From contig NW_025408671.1 of the NCBI RefSeq assembly GCF_020360975.1, positions 620,001 to 684,000 on the forward strand: a DNA stretch of 64,000 nt, in the 5' to 3' direction. The DNA comes from Hirsutella rhossiliensis (Eukaryota; Ascomycota; Sordariomycetes; Hypocreales; Ophiocordycipitaceae). The notes below the pieces were generated by a model. The model saw only the letters and a program-made list of their open reading frames with translations, had not been told where the DNA came from and did not search any database. Of this stretch, positions 35,337 through 46,850 are shown piece by piece; the stretch's first letter is position 1, and every line of letters starts with the position of its first letter. The position numbers were made by a program, and so were the translations under genes.

Positions 35337-35820
35337 TATTACGACTATAGTCTAGCGAACCGTAGGAACTAATATATATTATAAGGTTACGTAACGTAGG
35401 GAGCAAGGAATATTAAATAGACCGACGGGCTAATTAAGTTTAGAGCGACGGGTTACTCTAGCGCTTTAACGCTCTATAGCTAAGATCGTAGGATCGCTCT
35501 AGCGCTCTAGCGCTCCTAAACGATAGGATTACTTAACGCTCTCGGCGATCTAAGGAAGCTCTTAAGATATATAAGGAAGGAATAGAATACTCCTTTAAAT
35601 AGATAGCTTAATAGCTTTTAATATTATAATTATTATAATCTTTATTACGATCCTATCTTTAATTCTAATTACTTAATTACTTAGTTATAGTCTATAGTCT
35701 ATAACCTCCGACTTATTACTAACGTAATATACTTATTATTACTTAGACTACGCCTTATTATATCTACTAATATAAACCCCTTAATAGGTTTATCCCTTAG
35801 GAATAATACCGGTCGTTATA
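35337..35820 (+). repeat. Gypsy-A 3' LTR
   Basis: 484 bp, pairs with 27943-28426; preceded by the purine tract at about 35315-35332. Confidence 0.9.
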
Positions 35821-35825
35821 AGAAG

Positions 35826-36460
35826 CTAGTAAGTTCCTAGTAGAAAAAGCTCTTAGGTAGGCTATATAGGTCTTCCTAATATAGTTAGTTATATAGCCCC
35901 TTAAGGGAGCTATTAAGGTCTCGAGCTTTAAAAGCTACTACCTAGGAGTCTCTTCCTCTTAAAGAGAGATTAGCTTTATAGTACTAACGGATTTTATTAT
36001 TACTATATATATAGTAGTTAGTAGCTTTATCTTATAGAGGTACTCTTTTCGGTAACTCTTATAGTCGCCTAAGGTAGTAGAAAAAGCTCTCTACTATATA
36101 GAGGTTAGCTTAGAGAAGAGGGTAGCTCCCTTTATAAAGTCCGTTGCCCTAGGATAAAGAAGGGGCTTAAGAGGGTCCTATTTATTAGAAAAGACTAAAT
36201 TATAAATAGTTCTATTTATATAAGCCTATAGCTCCTTTACCTACTTATCCTAATCTTAGGGCTCTATAAGAATCGTCTTATAGACCGTAAGGATAGTAAA
36301 GGAGTCGGTTTTTATTATTATTATAAGGAAGGGTAGAAAAGTTAAGTAAAAATCTGCTTTTTTAATAAAAGGGGTAAAAGGAAGCTATAAAGGATATAAG
36401 AAAGGTGCCTTTTATAGTAGCTAGAAGGTATAGGAATACTATTCCTCCTAGGCTTATAAC
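35826..36460 (-). pseudogene. E1 gag 5' part and primer site
   Basis: Reverse complement of E4 sequence from about 62584 to 63220, so it is the N-terminal half of E1-family gag with RIP-made stops. The end at 36447-36460, read on minus as GTTATAAGCCTAGG, is the primer site: the initiator-Met half-tRNA site with TGA changed to TAA. Confidence 0.7.
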
Positions 36461-36931
36461 TCTTATATAAAGAGATATAAGAAGTATATATAAAATATAT
36501 AAAGGTAAAATTAAAAGTAAGGGGTTAGATAGGTAAGGTAAAGAGATTTAATTCTTATAGGAGTAGTAATAAAGGTAAGGGAGTAATTATTATATTGCCT
36601 TAATTCTCCTTCTTTCCTCTATCTAACGCCCCTTTTTATACCTATCTAGCACCTTAATTAATAAAGAAGATCCTACTTAAAGAAGCTACTAATATCCTTT
36701 TAACTACCGAGCTTTTTACTAGGTTTTCCCCCCCTTTTTAGCCGTTACTAGTATATCCGTCTTATCTCTCGCTACTTATACTTCCCCTTATACTCCTACC
36801 CTCCTTTTTATACTTCTTTTTAGCTCCTTCTTCCTTCTTCCTTCTTTTATACTAAGTGTTTTTAGCTTCCTTAGTCCCTTATACTAAGGGATATCTCTAA
36901 GAACTATAAAATTAAGCTACGCTTTATAATA
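36461..36931 (-). repeat. E1 5' LTR
   Basis: 471 bp, pairs with 12320-12790, but far more RIP-altered. Followed by duplication AAAAT. Confidence 0.85.
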
Positions 36932-36936
36932 AAAAT

Positions 36937-37280
36937 ATATCCTTAGAGAGGATTATTTATATTTATATAATATAATAATAAGATCTTAAAAATAAGAACT
37001 ATTTATCTAAGACTATAAAAAGGGTGCTTAGATAATAAGTAATAAATATCTAAATAATCCTTAGTTTACTATTACTAAACTAGCTAAGTAAAGTCTAGAG
37101 AAATAAGAGATAAAAGCCTTTTAAAGGGGAAAATAAAAAGAATTTTCTTATAATAAAGTAAGGTTTTAAGCTAAAGAAAAAAAGAGAAAAAGGTTCCTTT
37201 ATAAAAAATAAAACTTAGTTTTATATAGACTTATTTATTCTTATTAAAGAGAAAACAGCTACCTTATATAGTATTAATAT
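36937..37280. other. AT-rich spacer between E1 and E5
   Basis: About 345 bases, A/T-rich with purine runs (AAAGAAAAAAAGAGAAAAAGG near 37158-37190) and no LTR or ORF recognised. It is the only unassigned DNA between two large composite elements, and probably older RIP-altered host or repeat sequence. Confidence 0.5.
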
Positions 37281-37399
37281 TCTTATAAAGAGAGATATAA
37301 GAAGTATATATTAAAAATATAAAGGTAAAAGTAAAAGTAAAGGGTTAAATAGGTAAGGCAAAGTTATTTAATTCTTATAAAGGTAGTAGTTATAGTAAG

Positions 37400-37601
37400 T
37401 ATTATAAGATACCCTATAGTTAATAATCTAGGTTCTTATAATAATATTAGCCTCCTTTAGGGAAGTTACCCTTAACTCCTTAAAGCTCCCTATAAAAGAA
37501 GGAACTTAAAAGCTACTAAGTAAACTCTAGGAAATTACCTAGAAATCCTAGAAATAATAACTAAGCGGATTATATAGATATTTTATAGAGATTTCCCTTA
37601 G
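37400..37601 (+). repeat. E3 5' LTR, left part
   Basis: Matches 60744-60945. Ends in CTTAG, the target duplicated by Copia-2; the LTR resumes at 43496. Confidence 0.85.
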
Positions 37602-37801
37602 TGTGGGAATGTAGCATATAGCTATAGTAGGATTGTAAGGGAGGTGCGCACACACGCACACGTGACCCTTAGCGTCACGTGTATGGACCTCGGGGATCCG
37701 TGTATAAAGGGCACGTAGTGTGCCCCCTCATTCCCTTTCCTTTCCTAGCAAGACATCTTGAATACAACCCATTGCGTTACTGCAGTACAGACCTCCCGAC
37801 A
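37602..37801 (+). repeat. Copia-2 5' LTR
   Basis: 200 bp. Contains a 9-base inverted repeat ACACGTGAC/GTCACGTGT (37658-37666 and 37674-37682) upstream of a TATA box TATAAA (37703-37708). Confidence 0.93.
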
Positions 37802-38050
37802 CTGATCAGTGATCGATTTGGTCGATCACAGATTGGCAAGGAAGAAGAGATAGAACGCAACCTTCGAAAGCCCAACTACCATATTCCTAGCGATATTGCC
37901 TGGTTGGACCTAGAGGAGGTTTCTATGCTAAGATCAAGGACTCTACGATTACCCGGACCCGGCAACCAACTAGCTCCCGGTAGGCCATTGATAGATCCTT
38001 CCAACTTCACTTAACGGTTACATTAAGTGTAAGTGCGTCCACAACGCCGA

Positions 38051-38106
38051 TTCGACAACTACGTGACAGCCCTCACGATTCGACAACTACGTGACAACCC
38101 TCACGA
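38051..38106 (+). repeat. 28-bp tandem duplication in Copia-2 leader
   Basis: Two copies (38051-38078 and 38079-38106) of a 28-base unit with one G/A difference. They lie immediately before the probable gag ATG at 38106. Confidence 0.8.
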
Positions 38107-39770
38107 TGACAAGCACGACCCCAACCCCGAACCCCGCCTCTACGAGGAACGACGCCTTCCTCGACCAAGTAAGGAATTGGTCCAAATCTCACGATCCCAA
38201 AGACCCAATATCAGGATATCGATCCGACCCGATGGGAGGATGAGATCACGCCACAAGAGGAAGATAGAATAGCTGTTATGACATATACCGCACGATTTAT
38301 GTCAGAATGCGAGAGAACGTACACCTTCATGGCACTAATATCCTTGAATTCTTCCAGGATCACTTCCAACAGTGGACCGAGGCAACGTGGAGAAAGATGC
38401 CAAAGGAATTTCGAAGGAGCTACGTTACCTTTTAAAGAGACGTGGTATCTATACAGGAGAAAAGGGTGACCACATCATCCCACAGCTCGTCTTCCTACAG
38501 ACGATCGATAACCCACCAGCCTGGCCCGACAACGAATTCATGGTAACCCAATTCGATAAAGGAACGGAGGCCTATACAAGAAAAGAGAGACGACTAACGC
38601 AGAACCCTCCCACCTCCAACACGGCGGAGCCATCCACGCCGTTAGCCCCTATTCCGACGCTCCCTGCTCCTCCCGCTACGACAATTGCGGAACCGCCCAC
38701 AACGACTGCTACGCTTCCCCAACGAACAATACATCCTACAAGCTATCAGTTCCAGCAACAGAGCATCGTTCTAGCAGAACCCTCTTCTCCCACATCCTCG
38801 AAGCGTACACAACGCTTCCCCCGACATCCCGAACGGCATCGTCGATGCCGACACACAACAGAAATTCACCAAGATCTGGGACAAAGAGAAGAACTATGCG
38901 GGGAACCTATGACCTTCTCGATGATAAGCTACGCATCTTTATGAGTATCTGTTATAACATTCAGGTCAAGCCGGACCAATTCCACGCTCTTTTCCCTCGA
39001 ATCCTTACTGGCCGAGCCCAAACGTACTACATTGACCACATTAACTGGACCTCAACGTTCCGCAAGGCATACGATAGCATCAAGCAACATTTCGATACGG
39101 AAGTTAACCACGTTCACTACTATACTGAATGGACGACTATTTCCTTTAACAAGCTCCGTGCCGATAATGCTACGAAATCCCTACACGAGGTTCTTCAGCT
39201 ACTCCTTGATAAGCTACAGTTATGCCAACGAGCTCTTGGCAACGCGTATGCAGGAAACGTTCCACTGCGTACAACGCTTATTAATGCATGCCGCGGTGTT
39301 CCTGAACTTGAATACGCTTTATTCAAGCCCGCCGAAGGAATCGAGCCCTTTTGCAGATCTTCGCTCTTCCGTTGAGACCCATCTTGCACGCGGAATAGCG
39401 CCTCGTTATCTTCAAGGAGGCCCTCAATACCATCAAGACCTCGAGGAACCATCTGATCATATGGATCCCAATGACCACTACTATCTCGATCGAAGATACA
39501 ACAACAATCGCGGAAGATTTGGTCAGAAGGGGTATAGAAGGTATAGAGGCAACGCTCAACGAGGCAGCTACAACGCTCCACGGGAATCTTCAATAGTCAA
39601 CGCTTTAACCGCCCACAAGGCCGTTACGGCCACAACCACCCGTGGAATAAGAAGTGCTTCGTCTGCAATAAGGAAGGATGTTGGTCTACAAAGCACACTG
39701 CCGAGGAACGTCAAAGATCCCGAGACCAATACGTCGCCCACTGTCACTTCATAGGGATTACCCTCCCAGG
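38106..39770 (+). pseudogene. Copia-2 gag, frameshifted
   Basis: Starts at ATG 38106 (MTSTTPTPNPASTRNDAFLD). It passes through several frames: QFDKGTEAYTRKERRL (about 38549), RGTYDLLDDKLRIFMSICYN then FHALFPRILTGRAQTYYIDH (38880-39040), LHEVLQLLLDKLQLCQRALG (to 39240). A basic region RRYNNNRGRFGQKGYRRYRG (about 39490-39550) leads to the zinc knuckle KKCFVCNKEGCWSTKHTAEE at about 39651-39710. At least five frame changes are needed. Composition gives no sign of RIP, so the damage is indels, not C-to-T. Confidence 0.8.
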
Positions 39771-41490
39771 ACCTTACAGCCTACGTTCTTGACTTTGAAG
39801 GTCACGAGATGGATGCCCACGATGATGCTAACGACCCTGGGACGAGGACGACAATGAAGATAATGACAACAACCCAGAACAGTGGCACACAAGCCAAATG
39901 CTCTGCCAGCAAGCCTTCAACCATCTGATCACAGGGAAGACGTGTATAGCACCTCTCAAAACAACGCTACACCTGCTTCCCAATTCATGATAGAGGAGCG
40001 CTACTCAAGACTCCGATTCCAGGGCATCATAATTGACACAGGCGCCGCGAAGGTTTCCAGCTGGCTACGACCAATGCATCGCTCTACAACGAGCAGACCC
40101 TGCTATAACGCTCGATAAGACTACAGCAGGCCAAGCTTCTATCAAATTCGGCAACGGCGAAGCCATTCTATCCCTCGGCTCTATCGCCCTTAAAACACCT
40201 CTCGGAAGGATCACATTCCATATCCTCAAGACCCCTACTCCTTCCTCCTCTCTCTCGCTGATATGGATCGCCTAGGCATCTATTTCAACAACCTTACAGA
40301 CACTATTGTCGGACGAACAACCCTCCCGGTTATCCGCAAATGGGGACATCCTTGGTTCCTCCTACCTAAGACCAACGAGGCCGCTATCGCATTCCTCACG
40401 GAGAGCGAGATCCGCACTCTTCATCGTCGATTCGGGCACCCAGCGGTCCCAAGACTTCACAACCTCCTACGGCAAGCTGGCCACAACGATGTGACGATAG
40501 ATATCCTAGAGAACATCTCGAGATTCTGTCATCACTGTCAAATGCACTCTCAAGCTCCAAGACGCTTCAAATTCACCCTAAAGGATGACCAGGAATTCAA
40601 CTACGAAATCGTCGCTGATGTGCTCTACCTTGGAACCCCTCAACGCCCCGTCTTGCACGTGGTAGATACAGCAACAGCGTTCCAAGCAGCCAGGTTCCTC
40701 CTATCGATGTCAGCAAAGGATACGTGGGAAGCCCTCCGAGCCCTCTGGATAGACACATATCTCGGACCCCCTGATACTATCAAGCACGACGCAGGGACCA
40801 ATTTTGCCTCCCTAGAGTTCCGTAACGAGGCAAAGCTTATGGGGATAACCTGCAAGCAAGTCCTGTGGAAGCACATTGGTCCGTTGGAAAGGTTGAAAGA
40901 TATCATGCCCCTCTCCGCCGTGCGTTTGAGATCCTCCACGCAGAAATCAGGACCTTCACATCCCCGAATCGATCCTTCAAATGGCTATCAAAGCCATCAA
41001 CGACACAACAGGGCCAAATGGCATTGTCCCTACGCTCCTAGTCTTTGGCGCCTACCCTCGAATGGCGTTAGATTCGCCCCCTTCTGCTACGACCCTGAAA
41101 AGGGCTGCCGCAGCCCAGAAAGCGATGAAAATGCTTCGTCAGCTCTCAGCAGAGCGGCAAGTGCAGGGCGCCTTACACACAAAGAACGGACCATCATCAA
41201 CAGGCGTTATACTATCGCTCCCACTGCAAAGCGAGGTCCGAGTGTGGAGAGAAAAGCTCGGCTGGCAAGGCCCTTTTAAGATTAGTGCAATTGATGGCTC
41301 CAATGTCACAATTGATACTATCAACGGACCCCAGACCTTCCGTTCCACCCTTGTGCAGCCTTATTTCCGCGACGAGACGACGATCCCTGCCCCCGCTGCT
41401 GCTGCTGCGGATGATTCTGACATTCCTGTTTCTGATCCTGCGAGCGATTCTGTTCCTGTTTCTGCCCCTGCCCTGCCCTGTTCCTGCTCC
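39771..41490 (+). pseudogene. Copia-2 protease and integrase, frameshifted
   Basis: Protease active site GIIIDTGAAKV at about 40025-40055, followed in another frame by ITLDKTTAGQASIKFGNGEA. Integrase zinc domain: TLHRRFGHPAVPRLHNLLRQ with CHHC at about 40415-40540. Core: NYEIVADVLYLGTP (D), TIKHDAGTNFASLEF (D) and, after a frameshift near 40860, VGKVERYHAPL (E) at about 40880-40915. The C-terminal part continues as LVFGAYPRMALDSPP and a GPFKI/VQPYF barrel to about 41370, then a Pro/Ala-rich linker. The catalytic triad is readable but not in one frame. Confidence 0.8.
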
Positions 41491-43272
41491 TAATCCCCGG
41501 CGCCGCGCAAGCGAGCCGCCTGGTTCGAAGAACAAGCCAAAGACGACGTTCCTAGTCAAGAAGGAAGAAGATGCCTACCAACTAGCCATCAAGCTACGGG
41601 ACGAAGGCATTATCACAACGCCAGGCACCCCCTTTGAGGAATCCGATAGCACGGAGATCGATGATCTATTGGTACGAGTGTTTAGCTTCGAACGCTACAA
41701 TGAAGCAAAGCACGGGAACCATCATATCTTCCGCTCCCGCATGGTCCGCGAGGTTAAAGGCAAAGAAACCAAACCATACGAGAAGTCAAGGCTCGTGGTC
41801 CAAGGGCACAACGACCAAGAGAAAACCACCCTATTGACGCAATCCCCGACAATTCAACGCGTCAGTCAACGGCTTATTTCTGCTATCTCCCCAGACCTCC
41901 TTTCTCACGGCATGACCCTCTCTCTTCGTGACATCACACAAGCGTATCCCCAGGCGCAGACCGAACTATTCCGCACCATTCTCACGCATCTTCCCGCCGA
42001 ATTAGAAGGAAGATGCCGGAAGGAACAATCATTCGCGTTATTAAGCCCCTATACGGAATTGCGGAGGCCGGAGTCCATTGGTTTCGAACCTATCACGGGC
42101 ATCATGTCGATAACCTCGACATGTCCACATCAACCTACGACCTATGCTTCCTAATTACGAATAAGGGACCTGATAACTTTGGGATTGTGGGAATGCAGAC
42201 TGACGATACCCTTATGCTTGGCACACAACGTTTTTCCGCGCTAGAGGAAGCGGAACTCGTAAAGGCACAATTTCGGGCAAAGCCGAAGACAACGATGACC
42301 CCGGGTACTAGCATTGACTTCAACGGTGCAAAGATAACCCTCCAAGACACCACTTTCCACAACGCTCTACTGCTTCAACAAAAGGGTCAAGCAGCCAAGA
42401 TCGAACCCATCGACATCAAGGCATACGATCGAGCCCAACAGTACGTGGAACAGCGTGCCCGTGGCGCGTATGTGGCTTCAATCTGTCAACCAGAGGCCTC
42501 ATTCGACATCTCTATTGCTGCCCAGGTCCAAACCCCTACGGAAGAGGATTGCACGACCCTCAACAAGCGGCTTCAATGGCAGAAAGACCACCAGCAGCGA
42601 GGCCTAACGTATATCCCTATTGACCTCGCCAATGCCAAGCTTATCATCTTTACCGACGGTTCCTTTGCGAACAATAAGGACCTATCGTCACAGCTAGGCT
42701 TCGTCATTGCCCTAGTCAATGAGACCGAGACCGCACGTACCAAAGACCAATTCGGGATCAAGGGCAATGTCCTCCATTGGAGCTCAACGAAGTGTAAGAG
42801 GGTCACCCGAAGCGTGCTAGCATCAGAGATCTACGGCATGGTCAACGGATTCGATATTGGGATATCACTAGCAACGACGATACGGAAGATCACAGACCGC
42901 CTCAATCTTCCCCTATCCCTAATCGTTTGCACCGACTCTTTTTCCCTCTACGAGTGCCTCGTTAAGCTAGGCACAACGAAGGAGAAGCGATTGATGATAG
43001 ATATCATGGCCCTACGTCAATCCTACGAAAGGCGTGAGATCACAGAAATCCGCTGGATTAACGGCGCAGACAACCCAGCAGATGCTATGACAAAGGCATC
43101 GCCTAACCGCGCCCTCGAACGCCTCGTCGATACGAATAGCCTTACGATTAGGATAGAAGGATCAGTCGAACGCCCTCCCGCTAGCTGCCGCTCGAACCGT
43201 CACTCTTTTCGCACCCTTGCGGTTGCTGCTACGCTCCCGCACCTGCTGCTACTGCTGCGATTGCAGCGATAA
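41491..43272 (+). pseudogene. Copia-2 reverse transcriptase and RNase H
   Basis: RT begins near 41540 (KTTFLVKKEEDAYQLAIKLR) with KSRLVVQGHND and LRDITQAYPQAQTELF. After a frameshift near 42012 it runs unbroken for 419 codons: IKPLYGIAEAGVHWF, the catalytic box MQTDDTLML at about 42193-42219 (TDD in place of VDD), then RNase H with LIIFTDGSFANN, ASEIYGM, VCTDSFSLYE and INGADNPADAMTKA. The last ORF ends at 43272, 15 bases before the 3' LTR, where AAAAGAAGA may be the polypurine tract. This is the best preserved coding region of any element in the window. Confidence 0.85.
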
Positions 43273-43287
43273 AAGAAGATTTGCCAG

Positions 43288-43490
43288 TGTGGGAATGTAG
43301 CATATAGCTATAGTAGGATTGTAAGGGAGGTGCGCACACACGCACACGTGACCCTTAGCGTCACGTGTATGGACCTCGGGGATCCGTGTATAAAGGGCAC
43401 GTAGTGTGCCCCCTCATTCCCTTTCCTCCCTTCCTAGCAAGACATCTTGAATACAACCCATTGCGTTACTGCAGTACAGACCTCCCGACA
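43288..43490 (+). repeat. Copia-2 3' LTR
   Basis: 203 bp; identical to the 5' LTR apart from a 3-base insertion near 43428. Inverted repeat at 43344-43352 and 43360-43368, TATAAA at 43389-43394. Confidence 0.93.
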
Positions 43491-43495
43491 CTTAG

Positions 43496-43999
43496 GGATA
43501 TATTATATAGGGAATATACTATAATCTCCTAAGTAATAATAGCTCCTTAGGGATTATATTAATATTTCCTTAAGAAGTTACTATAAGAATATAGTAGGGA
43601 AACTATAGAGAAATACCTATACCTACCTAGGGAAAATACTAGGAAATACTATTAATACGCTATACTACCGTCGTATAATTATAAGGTTAAGATATTACTT
43701 AGTTAAAGCCCTAAGTAAGGTCTTATACTCGCTATAGTATATATAAAAGATAAAGAACCTATTAAATCTTAAGCGGGTAAAAAAGAATATAGATAGTTAT
43801 TACTACTTTTACTTTAACTTATAAGACTAGTAGCTAGTTTATATTTAACGCGCGTAATAGTATATAGTAGCTAGTCTATATAATACGTTTAATTATATAT
43901 AGTAGCTAGTCCGTTTAATTACTTATTAGACTTATACTAGATCTAAGTAGATAGTAAGGTTAATATACTAGCCTTATACTAAGGGACTAGTATATAATA
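43496..43999 (+). repeat. E3 5' LTR, right part
   Basis: Continues the E3 LTR after Copia-2; matches 60946-61449. The two parts sum to 706 bp, equal to the 3' LTR. Confidence 0.85.
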
Positions 44000-46850
44000 A
44001 ATAGTAGTAATTCCTATTCCCTTAACTATTTATTATCCTAAGGTCTATATTTAATAGAATAAAAGATAAAGAATAGGGAAAGGGATAAGTTAACTTTAAC
44101 CTATAAACCTTAATATCTTCTTAAAAAGAAAGCTTTTACTTATATACTAAAGAATACTAGCTTCTTAATTACTTTTTATAAAAGAAATACTTAGGGAACT
44201 CTAAATAAAAGTAGAACTTTAATATATTAAAGCTTAAGTAATATAGAGCTTTTATTAGCGGATAGAAAGATACTTATTTCTAGGATATTTCTTATTAAGT
44301 TCTTATAGAAATAGAAGATAGCTAGATCGCCTACCTTAGTAGTAGGAATAACGCTTAAAGGAATTAAGAGCGGAACTTTTATAATACGACTTACTAGCTT
44401 ACTTAGCTAACTATTAAGGCCTATAAGAACGAATTAATAACTTAGAATACGTTTTAGTAATAAGGTAATATTAGCTATAAATAATAAAGCTATATAGAAA
44501 TCGGTATAGTATAGCTTCCCTTACCCCGCTTTAACTACCTTTATTAAAAGGATAAAGCCTTAAAAGTTCGCTAAACTATAACGATTAAAATAAAAAAGAA
44601 CCTTTAAATAATACTACCCTTAGCGGTACGTTTACGATAATAACCCTAGTAAACTAGCTAGTAAGCCTAATTATAAAAGAAGCTTTTATAAGACTACTAG
44701 TAAAAGCTATAGTAAGAGAAACTAAGGATAATATTACTATAAACCCTCTTTAAGCACCCTTAGTATATATTAGACTAAAAGATATAAGGAAGTTTAACCC
44801 CGCTAGCCCCTTTAATATAACGTTTAACGTTCTTAAAGAAACTAAGAAAATAATTATATATAAAAGCATTAATCGATTTATCGATTCCCTAAAATAGGTA
44901 GCTATTCGCGGACTAAAATACGCTAATAAACCAGCGATATTAATCCCTAGCTTACTTTATAGACCGCTATCGAATAGTATTCTAGCGATCTTAGCGAATC
45001 CGATAAAGCTATACTTTATACCCTAGACTAAGGATATACCGCCTAGTATACTAAACTATAAAAATACTTTACTATCTAGCTAAAAGTAGCGTTAAGATCT
45101 TTATAAATAGAACGATTTACTACCTTAGATATTATAAACGGAGCTAACTTTTATAAATAGATATTAAAGCTCTACTAAAAAGTAAAAGTAGCGCTATACT
45201 TAAAAGAGCACCTTATTATATTAGTTTATTAATAACTAAACGTATTACTATAAGAATTATTCCGCCGACCTATTAGTTTAGAATTATTTAATACTTAGAT
45301 TAATAACTATAAGTAACTTATCTTATAGTTAGAAACTAAGCTAACGGTTAAGTTATAGGGAAAGATAAGTAATATAGTAAAAGGACGCGTATAAAGTAGA
45401 TTATATAAAACTAAGAATAAGACTATAGTAAACTTTGCCCTATTTATAGCTAAACTAACTAGTTAGAAACCCTAGGAATAAGGATAATTTTAATTAAAAG
45501 GAAATATAACGACTATATTAAGATAGAATAATCTATACTAAGTAGACGTAGGCCTAGTACCTAATTAATTAACTAGCCCTTAAGTCGGACTATAGCCTTA
45601 GGATTTAAAACTAAAAGAGGGCTCTTAGGAAAACCTAATCGTTATTAACCTTACCTATTAGCTTTAAGCGGTACTAACCGATAACTAGGGCGGGATATAT
45701 CTTTCCTAGGAAATATAAAACTATATCCTATTTACTTAGGACGAAGGGCTAGAAGATAAAGATACTACCGCTAATATAGGAGAAGATATTAAAGAAATAA
45801 AAGATAAGATCTTATTTATTCCTAATATAATAGAAGCGGAACCTATAGGACTAAGTAGTTCGCTTAGAATACTAAGAAACTAGCTAACTATAAGAGCAGC
45901 GCTATAGACTGAAATATTAAATATAATAAAGCCGTCTTAGTTTATATATACTTAGATATCTATCTTTAAAACTAAAGGCCTAAACTAACTATTAAACGTA
46001 TATATAAACTTTAATATAGCCTACTCTATAATTAAGGAAGACTAGCTTAACTACTTTAATAATATAACCCTTAATATAACCTAGTAGGTCTTATTATTTA
46101 GTATAGGAAAAAGCTAAACTAAGGGTTAAGCGACCTTAATAATTAATATCCTAGGGAAATAGGAAATAGGATTTAAGGTTAGGTAATTTACTATCGGCGC
46201 CTAGGTAGTCTAGACCCTATCTATAAGATTATTACTTAGATAAGATTTCTTAGTACTAAATAAAGTTAATATCTTAAACTTTAAGGGAATAATATCTATT
46301 AGCTTATATAGTAACTTAATAGTTATAGCTCGCTCGACCTAATAGGGCTATATAATCCGTTATTAGGTTATATACTAAGCTAACGTCGACGTCCTTATAT
46401 ATAGGATAGAACGCCTATTAGTATAGATTAAGGATATACTAAGGGATCGTAACCTAGTGCTTTTTCTAAGAAACCTATTATTAGCTTATAACTTAATCTA
46501 AGGTATAACTTTAGTTATAGCGGTTAATACTACCGCTCGCTACGTTTAATTTAAGAAAGGATAGTACTTAGGTATACTAATAAACCTTAGTAACGAAATA
46601 TAGTTTTTATAAATCGACCTACTTAAGGAAACCCTAGCTAAGGTAACTTTAATTAAAGAGCTAGCTATATAGAAGACTATAAAATATAGCGAACTATACT
46701 AAGATACTAACCTATTAAAAGAAACCTTAGAAGAAGGGAGCCCTAAGTCCGCTAAAAGGGAACTCCTATTATAAATATATAGATAGACTTTAAACTATAA
46801 GATTAGGATTTTATAAGATTATAGCCTCCTAGAAATAACTACTTTAAAGG
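44000..46850 (+). pseudogene. E3 gag and protease remnant
   Basis: Plus-strand remnant in the gag-protease position of E3. It is saturated with TAA/TAG and almost devoid of CA/TG. I could not name a surviving motif with confidence, so the call rests on position between the 5' LTR and the RT. Confidence 0.5.

Larger units (their letters stand above)
27943..35820 (+). mobile_element. Gypsy-A: Ty3/Gypsy element, RIP-inactivated, inserted in E1
   Basis: 7878 bp with 484-bp LTRs (27943-28426 and 35337-35820) and 5-bp duplication AGAAG (27938-27942 and 35821-35825). Internal plus-strand remnants follow the order gag, protease, reverse transcriptase, RNase H, integrase, which defines Ty3/Gypsy. A purine tract (AAAAGGAGGGGAGG) precedes the 3' LTR. 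LTR ends read TATTATAAC...GTCGTTATA, an extended inverted repeat consistent with original TG...CA ends altered by RIP. It is the same family as Gypsy-B. Confidence 0.92.
12320..36931 (-). mobile_element. E1: Copia-type LTR retrotransposon, RIP-inactivated, split by nested insertions
   Basis: Minus-oriented element bounded by 471-bp LTRs (12320-12790 and 36461-36931) and the 5-bp duplication AAAAT (12315-12319 and 36932-36936). Removing E2 (with Copia-1) and Gypsy-A leaves about 6.3 kb, a normal Copia size. The Copia order is supported by gag-like sequence at 35826-36440 and 27400-27937, matching E4, then pol, with reverse transcriptase on the far side of E2. The catalytic motif there, read on minus at 14111-14125, is Tyr-Val-Asn-Asn instead of Tyr-Val-Asp-Asp, a pair of G-to-A changes. 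Residual integrase is expected in 25044-26900, but I could not place its triad. Frames are littered with TAA/TAG. Copia assignment rests on the RT motif and primer site. Confidence 0.8.
37602..43490 (+). mobile_element. Copia-2: recent Copia-type retrotransposon, frameshifted
   Basis: 5889 bp, TG...CA LTRs of 200 and 203 bp (37602-37801 and 43288-43490) differing only by a 3-base indel in a pyrimidine run. Target duplication is CTTAG (37597-37601 and 43491-43495). Normal base composition inside a RIP-saturated host. Gag with zinc knuckle, aspartic protease, integrase, reverse transcriptase and RNase H are all recognisable in Copia order, but spread over all three plus frames by roughly ten or more indels. 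It inserted after RIP of E3. Confidence 0.93.

Noticed and set aside
35218..35406. Minus ORF of 62 codons, also present at 57039-57227
   Set aside because: The pair looks conserved only because Gypsy-A and Gypsy-B are homologous; it spans the polypurine tract and LTR start antisense to the element.
37802..37840. Copia-2 primer site and GATC-rich palindromes after the 5' LTR
   Set aside because: CTGATCAGTGATCG follows the LTR, but I could not match it to a tRNA with confidence, so no primer site is claimed.
38033..38272. ORF starting at 38033 as Copia-2 gag start
   Set aside because: It opens at a non-ATG codon and reads through the tandem leader repeat; the frame from ATG 38106 gives the plausible gag N terminus.
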